DNA from: Firm-04 sp964479595
GTDB taxonomy: Bacteria > Bacillota > Clostridia > Oscillospirales > Ruminococcaceae
DNA: 11,556 nt
Assembly (NCBI GenBank): GCA_964479595.1
Contig: CAYZMU010000037.1
Coordinates: 1 to 11,556, forward strand
Direction of reading: 5' to 3'
Shown: positions 1-6,674 of the stretch, in pieces
Position numbering within the stretch: the first letter of the stretch is position 1
Layout of the letters: the number at the start of each line of letters is the position of its first letter
Notes under the pieces: generated by a model
Databases searched by the model: none
What the model saw: only the letters and a program-made list of their open reading frames with translations
What the model was told of the DNA's origin: nothing
Program-made: the position numbers and the translations under genes

Positions 1-150
1 CCGTAAGGAGGCGGCTGCTGTCCGTACTGCTGCTGCCCGTAAGGCGGCGGCTGCTGTCCCTGCTGCGTGTAAGGGGCCTGCCCGTAGGGCTGCTGCGGGG
101 GGCCTTGCTGCTGATAGGGCTGCCCATAGGGCTGCTGGGCGAATTGCTGC
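1..150 (-). repeat. Imperfect tandem repeat encoding Q/P/Y/G-rich tail
   Basis: The DNA encoding the zinc-ribbon protein's tail contains related short units. On the plus strand a block with cgtaagg, cggctgctgt occurs near 2-21 and again near 39-59, with decayed copies (cgtagggctgctg) near 83-95 and 126-136. At protein level the units are PYGQQ and QQPPPYG. It is a coding repeat, prone to slippage and length variation, not a separate element. Confidence 0.55.
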
Positions 151-320
151 GGGGGCGCCTGCGGGATCTGGGCGCCGCAGATATCGCAGACAACGGCTCC
201 CGGCTTTACCATCTCGCCGCAGTTCGCGCAGTACTTTGTGCCCGTGCCGACGGCAAAACCGCAGTGCGGGCAGGTGACATCGGTGTCAATCAGAACATTC
301 GCGCAATTCCTGCAAAACAT
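1..320 (-). CDS. Double zinc-ribbon protein with Q/P/Y/G-rich tail (partial, C-terminus beyond window)
   Basis: Starts at ATG 318-320, preceded by a strong GGGAGG ribosome binding site at 327-332. It reads open for 106 codons to the left edge, so the C-terminus is missing. Residues 1-50 hold four CxxC knuckles (C3/C6, C17/C20, C31/C34, C45/C48), the layout of two zinc ribbons. From about residue 53 the chain is low-complexity, rich in Gln, Pro, Tyr and Gly, with imprecise QQPPPYGQ-like units. Zinc-ribbon proteins with such linkers in Firmicutes often carry membrane helices or a TM2-like domain further on (family knowledge); here that part is not visible. The gene follows the flavoprotein gene by 36 nt and is probably co-transcribed with it. 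No biochemical function can be assigned. The zinc-ribbon call is firm; role and full length are unknown. Confidence 0.8.
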   Translation of the reverse strand, partial: MFCRNCANVLIDTDVTCPHCGFAVGTGTKYCANCGEMVKPGAVVCDICGAQIPQAPPQQFAQQPYGQPYQQQGPPQQPYGQAPYTQQGQQPPPYGQQQYGQQPPPY

Positions 321-356
321 AAAGATCCTCCCTTGTGACGTTTTTGGTAAATTTCG

Positions 357-974
357 TCATCGAATGTAGTGGGTGTAAACTCTTGGCTCCTTTTCCGGCA
401 GTCCGTATTTTTCCCTGCCGAGCGCGATACTTTTCATCAGGAATGTCATATTCGCCGCGAGCACGCGCATGGTCTGCTTGCCCTCCTCGTCGAGGTCGGC
501 CTCTCCCGGCGCGCGTCCGTGAATGCTGTTCCAGTAGATACTGGAAGCAATCGGCATATTCGCAATCGTAAAATATTTATTCAATTCGTCAAACGTCGCG
601 GAACAGCCGCCTCTTCTGGCGCAAACCACGCTCGCCCCGACTTTCATGCTTTTGTCAAATGATGTGCTGTAAAAGAGTCTGTCCAGAAAAGCGATGGTCG
701 TCGCGTTCGCGGAGGCGTAATAGACCGGCGTGCCGACAACCAGTCCGTCCGCCGTTTCAAATTCCTTCGCGGCGGCGTTCACCGCGTCGTCAAAGACGCA
801 TTTTCCGGTTTTCGCGCAGCTGCCGCAGGCGATACAGCCTCTGATGGCGTCCGAGCCGACGCGCATGAGCGTGACCTCCACGCCCTCGCGCTCGAAAACG
901 TTTTGCATTTCCCGCAGCGCTAGGGCGGTGTTGCCGTTTTCGCGCGGGCTGCCGTTTACCATAAGAACTTTCAT
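357..974 (-). CDS. Iron-sulfur flavoprotein-like NAD(P)H-dependent FMN oxidoreductase (flavodoxin fold)
   Basis: A 205-residue protein of the NADPH-dependent FMN reductase/flavodoxin-like superfamily, expected to be a cytoplasmic FMN redox enzyme; the substrate cannot be read from sequence. Residues 3-16 form the first beta strand and phosphate-binding loop of flavodoxin-like folds (VLMVNGSPRENGNT). A cysteine cluster C47-x2-C50-x2-C53-x5-C59 matches the compact CX2CX2CX4-7C motif that binds a 4Fe-4S cluster in archaeal and clostridial Isf proteins. GTPVYYAS near residue 81 is the second flavin loop. The start is ATG 972-974, with AAAGGAG about 7 nt upstream; an in-frame ATG at 1025 is rejected because it lies just 5 nt from the -10 box, upstream of the likely transcription start. 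It is first in a two-gene unit with the zinc-ribbon gene. Family call strong; cluster content inferred. Confidence 0.88.
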   Translation of the reverse strand: MKVLMVNGSPRENGNTALALREMQNVFEREGVEVTLMRVGSDAIRGCIACGSCAKTGKCVFDDAVNAAAKEFETADGLVVGTPVYYASANATTIAFLDRLFYSTSFDKSMKVGASVVCARRGGCSATFDELNKYFTIANMPIASSIYWNSIHGRAPGEADLDEEGKQTMRVLAANMTFLMKSIALGREKYGLPEKEPRVYTHYIR

Positions 975-1029
975 CTGATACTCCTTTCGGCGGGGCAAAA
1001 ATTCCCCTTCCAAACTCCTCACCACTCTT

Positions 1030-1058
1030 ATTATACCACATCAGCGCCGAAATTGCAA
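1030..1058 (-). promoter_or_regulatory. Sigma-A promoter for the flavoprotein/zinc-ribbon unit
   Basis: Reading the minus strand there is a TTGCAA -35 box (1053-1058; 4 of 6 consensus), a 17-nt spacer and a perfect TATAAT -10 box (1030-1035) preceded by TGG, an extended -10. Transcription would start near 1023, giving a leader of about 50 nt before the ATG at 974. Confidence 0.8.
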
Positions 1059-1119
1059 GGGATTTCACAGGACGTTTCCCGCCTTTTCATGAATCTTTCA
1101 ACGCTTTCACGCGCGCGCC

Positions 1120-1153
1120 AAAAAGAGCACCGCGAAACACGCGATGCTCTTTT
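1120..1153 (-). terminator. Intrinsic terminator-like hairpin downstream of rpsU
   Basis: Inverted repeat with arms at 1121-1134 and 1140-1153 and a 5-nt loop. In the minus-strand RNA, AAAAGAGCAUCGCG pairs with CGCGGUGCUCUUUU, all 14 pairs formed with one U-G wobble, followed by one more U. On the plus strand the wobble becomes a C-A mismatch, which supports the minus orientation. It lies 80 nt past the rpsU stop and upstream of the next promoter. Confidence 0.78.
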
Positions 1154-1233
1154 GTTCGTCCATCGTGCCCTACTGTGAGCGAAGCGTCATGGGAAACCGC
1201 GCTTGCGCGTACGGCAAACGACCCTCGACGAGA

Positions 1234-1407
1234 TCAGTACTTGCGCTTGCGAGCGGCTTCCGATTTCTTCTTGCGCTTGACGGAAGGCTTTTCGTAGTGC
1301 TCTCTTTTGCGCACTTCCGCGATGACGCCATCCTTAGCGCAGGAGCGCTTGAAACGCTTCAAGGCGGTGTCCAAGGACTCGTTCTTCCCAACACGTACTT
1401 CTGCCAC
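1234..1407 (-). CDS. rpsU: Small ribosomal subunit protein bS21
   Basis: A 57-residue basic protein of the 30S subunit, beginning MAEVRVGKNESLDTALKRFK and ending in a Lys/Arg-rich KRKY tail, the full-length pattern of Firmicute bS21 (usually 57-60 residues). bS21 sits near the 3' end of 16S rRNA and helps initiation (family knowledge). The start is GTG (1405-1407), not ATG; a GGGAGGG ribosome binding site at 1415-1421 lies 7 nt upstream and fixes it. The ORF is short and GTG-started, so it is easily missed by automated calls. It has its own strong promoter (1506-1534), a structured leader and a downstream hairpin terminator, so it is probably transcribed on its own, although read-through from leuS upstream is possible. 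In many Firmicutes rpsU is followed by yqeY or dnaG; here it is not. Confidence 0.96.
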   Translation of the reverse strand: MAEVRVGKNESLDTALKRFKRSCAKDGVIAEVRKREHYEKPSVKRKKKSEAARKRKY

Positions 1408-1452
1408 GAAATTTCCCTCCCTTTGTCCGACGACAGAGGCTATTTATAAAGA

Positions 1453-1488
1453 CGCCGGCCGCTCAGACGGCCCCGCGCTTTATAAGCG
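1453..1488 (-). promoter_or_regulatory. Structured 5' leader of rpsU (two short hairpins)
   Basis: Within the roughly 92-nt leader of rpsU two inverted repeats stand side by side: CGCTT/AAGCG with a 3-nt loop (1476-1488), and GGCCG/CGGCC with a 6-nt loop (1457-1472). The second can be extended past a bulge by CGC/GCG using 1453-1455 and 1475-1477, which makes it compete with the first. No U-tract follows, so this is not a plain terminator. Autoregulation by S21, or simple mRNA stabilisation, is speculation. Confidence 0.45.
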
Positions 1489-1505
1489 TGGAATCCTTCA
1501 ACCCC

Positions 1506-1534
1506 ATTATACCACATTTTAGGATTTTTGTCAA
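1506..1534 (-). promoter_or_regulatory. Perfect-consensus sigma-A promoter for rpsU
   Basis: On the minus strand TTGACA (1529-1534), a 17-nt spacer and TATAAT (1506-1511) match both consensus hexamers exactly, and TGG immediately before the -10 adds an extended -10 motif. Transcription should begin near 1499. It lies in the leuS-rpsU gap of 166 nt and indicates very strong independent expression of rpsU. Confidence 0.9.
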
Positions 1535-1573
1535 GCATATTCCGAAAATGTCGCGGAAAATTTCAAAGCTTTG

Positions 1574-3979
1574 TTAATTTGCGACAAAATTCACCAGCTT
1601 ATTTTGTACATAAATCCTCTTGCGCACCGTTTTGCCCGCGATGGCGGCCTGTACTTTCGGTTCTGAAAGCGCCGCCGCGAGAACCTCGTCCTCCGCCGCG
1701 CCCTGTGCCACGGTGAGTTTTGCCTTCAATTTGCCGTTTACCTGCACCACGATTTCAATTTCATCTTCCACGCAGAGTTTTTCGTCGTATTCGGGCCACT
1801 TCTGTTCGTTGAGGATGCCGTAGCCCATCTGCTCGAAGAGTTCCTCGGTAATGTGCGGCGCGAAGGGGTTTAACAGAATCAGAAACGTGCGGTACTCCGC
1901 GTTTGTGACCGACCCCGCGGCGTAGAAATCATTGAGCAGCGACATCATGGCGGCAATGGCGGTGTTGAATTTGAGCTGCTCGATATCCTCGCTGACTTTC
2001 CGCACGGTCTGGTGCATTTTGGTCAGGAGCGCGCCGCTGTAGGTGTCGCCTTCCGTCACGAGGTCCGCCAGCGCCCAGACGCGGTCGAGAAAACGTTTGC
2101 AGCCGCGAATGCTCGACGGGCTCCACGGCGCGGTCTTCTCAAAATCCCCGATAAACATCTCGTAGAGGCGCAGGGTATCCGCGCCATACTGCTTGACCAC
2201 GTCGTCGGGGTTAATGACATTTCCGCGTGATTTCGACATTTTCTGGTTGTCCTCGCCCAAAATCATGCCGTGAGAGGTCCTCCGCAGATAGGGTTCCTTG
2301 CAGGGCACGACCCCGATATCATAGAGGAATTTGTGCCAGAAACGGCTGTAGAGCAGGTGCAGCGTGGTGTGCTCCATTCCGCCGTTGTACCAGTCCACCG
2401 GCATCCAGTATTTCAGCGCGTCGTAATCCGCGAGGCACTCGCTGTTGTGCGGGTCGCAGTAGCGCAGAAAATACCACGACGAACCCGCCCACTGCGGCAT
2501 GGTGTCTGTTTCGCGCTTCGCGGGCGCGCCGCAGCGCGGGCAGGTGGTGTTGATGAAGGATTCCAGCGTCGAGAGCGGGGATTCGCCATTATCCGTGGGC
2601 ATATAGCTCTCCACTTCGGGCAGCTTCAGCGGCAGTTCCTCCTCAGGCAGAGGCACCCAGCCGCAGTGCTCGCAGTAAACCATCGGAATGGGCTCGCCCC
2701 AGTAGCGCTGCCGCGAGAAAACCCAGTCGCGCAGCTTGAAATTCACCTTTTCCCGACCTTTTCCCGTCTGCTCCAGCCATTCCTTCATCCGGACCTTCGC
2801 GTCCTCGACGCTCAGCCCGTCCAGAAAGCCGCTGTTGACCAGAACGCCCGTCTCACAGTCCGTGAACGCCTCTTTGGTGATGTCGCCGCCCTTGACGACC
2901 TCGATAATCGGCAGGTCAAAGACTTTGGCGAACTCGTAGTCGCGCGTATCGTGCGCGGGGACCGCCATGATGGCGCCCGTGCCGTAGCTCATGAGCACGT
3001 AGTCCGAAATGAAAATCGGGATCTCCGTGCCGTTTACGGGGTTTACCGCCCGCACGCCCTCGAGTCTGACACCCGTCTTTTCCTTGGCAAGCTCCGTGCG
3101 CTCAAAATCGGATTTGTGCGCCGCCTTTTCCCGGTAGGCGAGGACCTGCTCCATATTCTTAATCTGCCCCGCCCATTTCTCAATCATGGGGTGCTCCGGC
3201 GCGATAACCATGTACGTCGCGCCGAAAAGCGTGTCGGGACGCGTGGTGTAGACCGTCAGGATATCGCCCGCGGTGGTCGTGAAATCCACCTCCGCGCCTG
3301 TGGAGCGCCCAATCCAGTTGGTCTGGGTGATCTTGATTTTGTCGAGATAATTCACCTCGTCCAGATCATCGAGCAGGCGCTGCGCGTAGTCCGTGATTTT
3401 GAGCATCCACTGGGATTTGACCTTGCGCACGACTTCCCCGCCGCAGCGCTCGCAGACGCCGCCAACCACTTCCTCGTTCGCCAGCACGACCTTGCACGAG
3501 GTGCACCAGTTGACCGCCATTTCCTTCTTGTACGCCAGCCCCTTCTTAAAGAGCTGAATGAAGATCCACTGCGTCCAGCGGAAGTATTCGGGGTCCGTGG
3601 TGTTGACCTCCCGCTGCCAGTCGAAGGAGAGCCCGAGTGATTTCAGCTGCTGCTTGAAACGCGCGACATTGCGCTCAGTTACCTTCGCGGGGTGGACGCG
3701 GTTCTTGATGGCGTAGTTTTCCGTCGGCAGTCCGAACGCGTCCCAGCCCATGGGGAACAGCACGTTGTAGCCCTCCATGCGCCGTTTTCGCGCGACAATG
3801 TCCATCGCCGTGTAGGGGCGGGGGTGGCCGATGTGCAGCCCCTGCCCGGAGGGGTACGGAAACTCCACCAGCGCGTAGTATTTCGGTTTGGTATAGTCAT
3901 TTTCGGCGTGGAAAGTCCCGTGTTCCTCCCAGTAGTTCTGCCATTTGCGCTCAATCTCGCCGAAGCAGTATTCCCGCAT
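1574..3979 (-). CDS. leuS: Leucyl-tRNA synthetase
   Basis: Class I aminoacyl-tRNA synthetase of 801 residues that charges tRNA-Leu with leucine using ATP in the cytoplasm; length is normal for bacterial LeuRS. The HIGH signature is exact (H49-H52, within GQGLHIGH) and KMSKS lies at 580-584. The inserted CP1 editing domain is intact, with TTRPDT at 245-250 and the catalytic-type Asp in PAHDTRD (341-347), so misloaded amino acids should be cleared. Two sets of CxxC pairs (C159/C162 with C176/C179, and C436/C439 with C480/C483) look like zinc-binding insertions. The anticodon-binding helices follow, and the C-terminal domain ends at about residue 801. ATG at 3977-3979 follows AAGGAGG by about 10 nt. 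It is last in the ftsY operon, 27 nt after the membrane-protein gene. No convincing terminator follows. Confidence 0.98.
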   Translation of the reverse strand: MREYCFGEIERKWQNYWEEHGTFHAENDYTKPKYYALVEFPYPSGQGLHIGHPRPYTAMDIVARKRRMEGYNVLFPMGWDAFGLPTENYAIKNRVHPAKVTERNVARFKQQLKSLGLSFDWQREVNTTDPEYFRWTQWIFIQLFKKGLAYKKEMAVNWCTSCKVVLANEEVVGGVCERCGGEVVRKVKSQWMLKITDYAQRLLDDLDEVNYLDKIKITQTNWIGRSTGAEVDFTTTAGDILTVYTTRPDTLFGATYMVIAPEHPMIEKWAGQIKNMEQVLAYREKAAHKSDFERTELAKEKTGVRLEGVRAVNPVNGTEIPIFISDYVLMSYGTGAIMAVPAHDTRDYEFAKVFDLPIIEVVKGGDITKEAFTDCETGVLVNSGFLDGLSVEDAKVRMKEWLEQTGKGREKVNFKLRDWVFSRQRYWGEPIPMVYCEHCGWVPLPEEELPLKLPEVESYMPTDNGESPLSTLESFINTTCPRCGAPAKRETDTMPQWAGSSWYFLRYCDPHNSECLADYDALKYWMPVDWYNGGMEHTTLHLLYSRFWHKFLYDIGVVPCKEPYLRRTSHGMILGEDNQKMSKSRGNVINPDDVVKQYGADTLRLYEMFIGDFEKTAPWSPSSIRGCKRFLDRVWALADLVTEGDTYSGALLTKMHQTVRKVSEDIEQLKFNTAIAAMMSLLNDFYAAGSVTNAEYRTFLILLNPFAPHITEELFEQMGYGILNEQKWPEYDEKLCVEDEIEIVVQVNGKLKAKLTVAQGAAEDEVLAAALSEPKVQAAIAGKTVRKRIYVQNKLVNFVAN

Positions 3980-4006
3980 AGAATGATGTCCTCCTTCAGG
4001 GGCGGA

Positions 4007-4357
4007 TTACAGTCTGGTCTGCTGACACTGCTCTTTGATATCCCGGTTGGCAAGGAGCAGGAAAGCGGCGAACACATCAATGACGCCCTCAATCAGGTAG
4101 AGCAGGTTGTGAATGGGGTGCGCGATGTTGCGGATAACCCCGAAGATACCCAGAACGCCGATGATGATGCCGACAATGTAGTGGGAATACTTGATTCCCT
4201 TGATGGAGCAGAAAATCTGCGCCGCGCCCAGCAGAATCAGAAGGATATCGGCCACACCGATACCGCCCCCGAAAATGATGTTGATGATCTGCTTGACGCA
4301 GAGATAGACCCCGATGATAATCCCGAGTCTCTTTCCTGTTTCGTTTCCTTCACCCAT
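4007..4357 (-). CDS. Small integral membrane protein, four predicted helices, function unknown
   Basis: 116 residues, not recognised. Hydrophobic segments lie at about 10-29, 33-52, 57-76 and 83-103, separated by short loops, giving a compact four-helix membrane protein with both ends charged; the C-terminus DIKEQCQQTRL is polar. The glycine-rich GGGIG and IIIGVLGIFG stretches suggest close helix packing. I see no catalytic or metal-binding signature. ATG 4355-4357 has GGAGG about 8 nt upstream, inside the end of rsfS, and the coding regions overlap by 8 nt, so translation is probably coupled to rsfS. leuS starts 27 nt downstream. The position between two conserved translation genes shows it is co-expressed with them, but no job can be inferred from that alone. 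Confidence 0.75.
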   Translation of the reverse strand: MGEGNETGKRLGIIIGVYLCVKQIINIIFGGGIGVADILLILLGAAQIFCSIKGIKYSHYIVGIIIGVLGIFGVIRNIAHPIHNLLYLIEGVIDVFAAFLLLANRDIKEQCQQTRL

Positions 4358-4727
4358 TTGAATTTCCTCCTTCTTTGTGGAGCAGGGTGTCTATATCCAC
4401 CTGCTCGCCGTCCGCCCAGAGCCGCTCCAGCTGGTATTCGGCTCTTGTAGCCTTGTAAAAAATGTGCACCACAATGTCCTGATAGTCCAGCACAATCCAG
4501 TTCGCCGTGCGCATGCCTTCCGTGCCGCGCGGTTCCTCGCCCAGCTTTGAGAGCTGAAACTCCACCTCGTCGGCGAGCGCCTTGACCTGCGTGGTGCTCG
4601 TGCCTGTGGCGATTACGAAGTAGTCCGCGAGAATCGTCAGTTTCGTAATGCCCAGCACATTGATATCCACCGCCTTTTTGGCGTCCAGAACAGCGACTAT
4701 TTTCTCAAGCTTTTCCCTTGTGGTCAT
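4350..4727 (-). CDS. rsfS: Ribosome silencing factor RsfS (RsfA/DUF143 family)
   Basis: 125 residues. RsfS binds large-subunit protein uL14 and blocks joining of the 30S and 50S subunits, slowing translation when nutrients are scarce (established for the family). Family landmarks are clear: DINVLGITKLTILADYFVIA at 21-40, TGTSTTQVKALADEV at 41-55, and the C-terminal core NWIVLDYQDIVVHIF (76-90) followed by YQLERLW (98-104). Length is typical. ATG 4725-4727 is preceded by GGGAGGAG with good spacing. It follows the LCP gene by 21 nt and overlaps the start of the membrane-protein gene. The neighbourhood with nadD, yqeK and leuS is the usual one for rsfS in clostridia. Confidence 0.96.
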   Translation of the reverse strand: MTTREKLEKIVAVLDAKKAVDINVLGITKLTILADYFVIATGTSTTQVKALADEVEFQLSKLGEEPRGTEGMRTANWIVLDYQDIVVHIFYKATRAEYQLERLWADGEQVDIDTLLHKEGGNSNG

Positions 4728-4748
4728 CGCTTCTCCTCCCTCGTTTTC

Positions 4749-6011
4749 CTACGTTCCGTCAAAGGCATCGCCGTCGGAAATATCCTGCAAATCCGCCTGG
4801 TCGTTGTCGTAGAGCGTGCTCTGATACTCGCCCTCCGGCACCAGTTCTTCTACCGGCAAATCCACCAGCGGGTCAAAATAGGGGCGGAAATAGGTGTTGA
4901 GCATCTGGAGCGCCGCGGATTTGTGCACAGACCAGACAGAATATTTATCATATTCCATCGGGGTTTCGGGGTAGTAGTAGGTGCCCTCGCCCGGCAGCAT
5001 ATACATGGAGATCTTGTCCATGCCGATGGTTGTGGCGAAATCGGAGAGTTTGCTGATTTCGTCCAGCGAGAGATTCGAGCCCATCAGTTCCTCGTCAATG
5101 ATAGTTTTCGCGTACTGCATCAGCTTGACGGTGCCGATGTCGCAGACTTTCTCCATCGCCGCCGCGAGGAAAATGCGCTGCGCCTTCATGCGCCCGATAT
5201 CGCCCTCGTCATAGCCCCTGCGGAACCGCACCATCCACTCCGCCTGCTGACCCGTGAGCGTCTGTTCGCCCGCGTAAATGGTCTTGCCCGGCTCGTAGTG
5301 AATCGTGTAGGGCATATCGATCGGAATCCCGCCGATGAGGTCGACAATATCGACAATGTCGTTGCAGCCCGTCGTGACATAGCGGTCAATCGGAATCGCG
5401 AACACCTGCTCGATACAATCCACCACGCGCTGCACCTCGCTTTTGTCCGGGTCGCCGTTTGTGTAGACGCTGTTGATTTTTCCGCCCTCAAACGAGGTGT
5501 AGTCCGGCACAAAAGTGTCGCGCGGAATCTGCAGGATGTGGATATTGTTCGCCGCGATGTCAAAAAGCGCGAGCATCATGACGTCCGTGTTCGTGCGCTC
5601 CTCGTCCAGCCCCAGAAACAGCACCGTGAACTGCCCCTCAAGAATCTGGTCCAAGTCCAGCCCGTCGTCAAACGCGGGGCCGGAATCATCGTTTGGCTCC
5701 CCGGAGGTGTCGGAATCCCCGCTGCTTTCGAAATCGTAATCCTTTGAGGAAAGGTCCCCCTCCAGCCCCACGAAGGGCTTCCAACTCTTGAACCGCTCGA
5801 TGATGGAGATGCGGGTGGCATACGTATTGCCGTTTTCGTCGACGCGTTCCGCCGGGAGAATCTTCATGTTCAGAATCAGGATGACGATGACGACAACCGC
5901 CGCGATGATGACCACAGTGAGGATGATTTTCTCCTTCAGGTTCATGCCGCGCCGCTTTTTCTTTTTGGATTCGGCGCTGTGGGAGGCAGCGTGCGCCGCT
6001 TCCTTGCTCAT
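4749..6011 (-). CDS. LCP (LytR-CpsA-Psr) family cell-wall glycopolymer ligase
   Basis: 420-residue membrane-anchored protein. LCP enzymes transfer undecaprenyl-phosphate-linked glycopolymers such as teichoic acids or capsule onto peptidoglycan outside the cell (family knowledge). A Lys/Arg-rich cytoplasmic head (16-21) precedes one transmembrane helix (about 28-48). An acidic, Ser-rich linker covers about 89-125. The LCP core begins at FTVLFLGLD (128-136) and holds TD at 142-143, QIPRDT (161-166), the GGIPIDMP strand (228-235), IYAGEQTLTGQQA (245-257), VRFRRG (261-266) and DIGRMKAQR (271-279), which carry the conserved Asp and Arg residues. The C-terminal tail is acidic. The start is ATG at 6009-6011 because AAGGAG lies 7 nt upstream; ATG 6015-6017 is only 1 nt from it. 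It follows yqeK by 30 nt in the operon. The transferred polymer cannot be told from sequence. Confidence 0.93.
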   Translation of the reverse strand: MSKEAAHAASHSAESKKKKRRGMNLKEKIILTVVIIAAVVVIVILILNMKILPAERVDENGNTYATRISIIERFKSWKPFVGLEGDLSSKDYDFESSGDSDTSGEPNDDSGPAFDDGLDLDQILEGQFTVLFLGLDEERTNTDVMMLALFDIAANNIHILQIPRDTFVPDYTSFEGGKINSVYTNGDPDKSEVQRVVDCIEQVFAIPIDRYVTTGCNDIVDIVDLIGGIPIDMPYTIHYEPGKTIYAGEQTLTGQQAEWMVRFRRGYDEGDIGRMKAQRIFLAAAMEKVCDIGTVKLMQYAKTIIDEELMGSNLSLDEISKLSDFATTIGMDKISMYMLPGEGTYYYPETPMEYDKYSVWSVHKSAALQMLNTYFRPYFDPLVDLPVEELVPEGEYQSTLYDNDQADLQDISDGDAFDGT

Positions 6012-6018
6012 ACACATT

Positions 6019-6024
6019 CTCCTT
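6019..6024 (-). promoter_or_regulatory. Ribosome binding site deciding the LCP start
   Basis: AAGGAG on the minus strand lies 7 nt before ATG 6009-6011 and only 1 nt before the alternative ATG 6015-6017, so the protein most likely begins MSKEAAH. Confidence 0.7.
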
Positions 6025-6041
6025 TTTTCGGGTCAGACCCG

Positions 6042-6653
6042 TTATTTGGAATCTTCCGCGGGACTTTCCTGAGTGAGCAGCAGGTAGCGGTTGTATGCCT
6101 CCGCGGTGGAAATCAAAATAAGGTTGCCTTTCTTTAAGACATTTTCTATCGAATAACGCAGCGCCTCGAACAGCGCGCGGTTGAGATCACTGTGCGCGAG
6201 CTTGCGAAAATGCTCTACGTCGTGGTAATTGCGGTCCGCGGAGATGAGGTCCGCCATGTAGACAATCTCCTCAAGCCTTGACATATGCGCGCACCCGACC
6301 GTGTGCCAGCGCGCCGCGCCGAGCATTTCCATGTCGTCAATCGAAAGCTCCGTGTGCATATAGGACGCCGCCGCGATGCCGTGCCAGACGGGTTTGCTGC
6401 GCCACTCGTCCTCGCTGACCTCAAAAGGCCCCGTGCGCATGAGCTCCGCCTGCTCGTCAAAGGGAATCTCCTTGCAGCAGTCGTGCAGCAGCCCCGCCAG
6501 ATACGCGCGCTCCGGGTCCTCGCCCCAAAGCTCCGCCAGATTGAACGCCGCGCGCGCGACATTGACCGAATGTGTGTAGCGCTTCTTGGATAGCCGCGCC
6601 TTGAGCAGCGCGCTGATGCTGCGCACCTGTTCGTTTTGGCTGTTCTTGCCCAA
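6042..6653 (-). CDS. yqeK: YqeK-type HD-domain Ap4A hydrolase
   Basis: HD-superfamily metal-dependent phosphohydrolase; YqeK enzymes split diadenosine tetraphosphate symmetrically to ADP (shown for Gram-positive homologues). Visible signatures, counted from an upstream GTG at 6665: H32 in RYTHSVNVA, HD at 61-62 in GLLHDCCKE, H95 in VWHGIAAA, H121 in ARWHTVG, and D139 in VYMADLISADR. All metal ligands expected for the family are present. The start is uncertain. A perfect GGGAGGTGA ribosome binding site at 6662-6670 overlaps that GTG, so the TTG at 6651-6653 is preferred, giving 203 residues; from GTG it would be 207. The upstream stop is shared with the nadD frame. It sits between nadD and the LCP gene, its usual place in Firmicutes. 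Confidence 0.93.
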   Translation of the reverse strand: MGKNSQNEQVRSISALLKARLSKKRYTHSVNVARAAFNLAELWGEDPERAYLAGLLHDCCKEIPFDEQAELMRTGPFEVSEDEWRSKPVWHGIAAASYMHTELSIDDMEMLGAARWHTVGCAHMSRLEEIVYMADLISADRNYHDVEHFRKLAHSDLNRALFEALRYSIENVLKKGNLILISTAEAYNRYLLLTQESPAEDSK

Positions 6654-6661
6654 GACCGCTC

Positions 6662-6670
6662 TCACCTCCC
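6662..6670 (-). promoter_or_regulatory. Ribosome binding site overlapping a potential GTG start of yqeK
   Basis: GGGAGGTGA on the minus strand is a full match to the 16S rRNA 3' end. It contains the in-frame GTG at 6663-6665, which is therefore too close to be served by it. The in-frame TTG at 6651-6653 lies 8 nt past the end of the match (11 nt past GGAGG) and is the likelier start. Confidence 0.6.
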
Positions 6671-6674
6671 TATC

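Noticed and set aside
1..150. CRISPR-like regular repeats
   Set aside because: The units are short, imperfect, in frame and without spacers; they encode a Q/P/Y/G-rich tail.
975..1025. N-terminal extension of the flavoprotein to ATG 1025
   Set aside because: The codon is 5 nt from the -10 box, upstream of the likely transcription start; the flavodoxin-like fold begins at ATG 974, which has a good ribosome binding site.
1535..1573. Weak hairpin after leuS (TTCCG/CGGAA) and CAAAGCTTTG palindrome as a terminator
   Set aside because: The stem is short and AT-rich and has no U-tract before the rpsU promoter.
2270..3640. 456-codon open frame on the plus strand opposite leuS
   Set aside because: It is antisense to a fully recognised leuS, its translation is Arg/His/Val-rich without domain features, and high GC at third positions explains long antisense frames.
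3692..4450. 252-codon plus-strand open frame
   Set aside because: It spans the antisense of leuS, the membrane-protein gene and rsfS, with no ribosome binding site or recognisable family.
4923..5747. 274-codon plus-strand open frame
   Set aside because: Antisense to the LCP gene, whose catalytic motifs are intact; the composition is that of a shadow frame.
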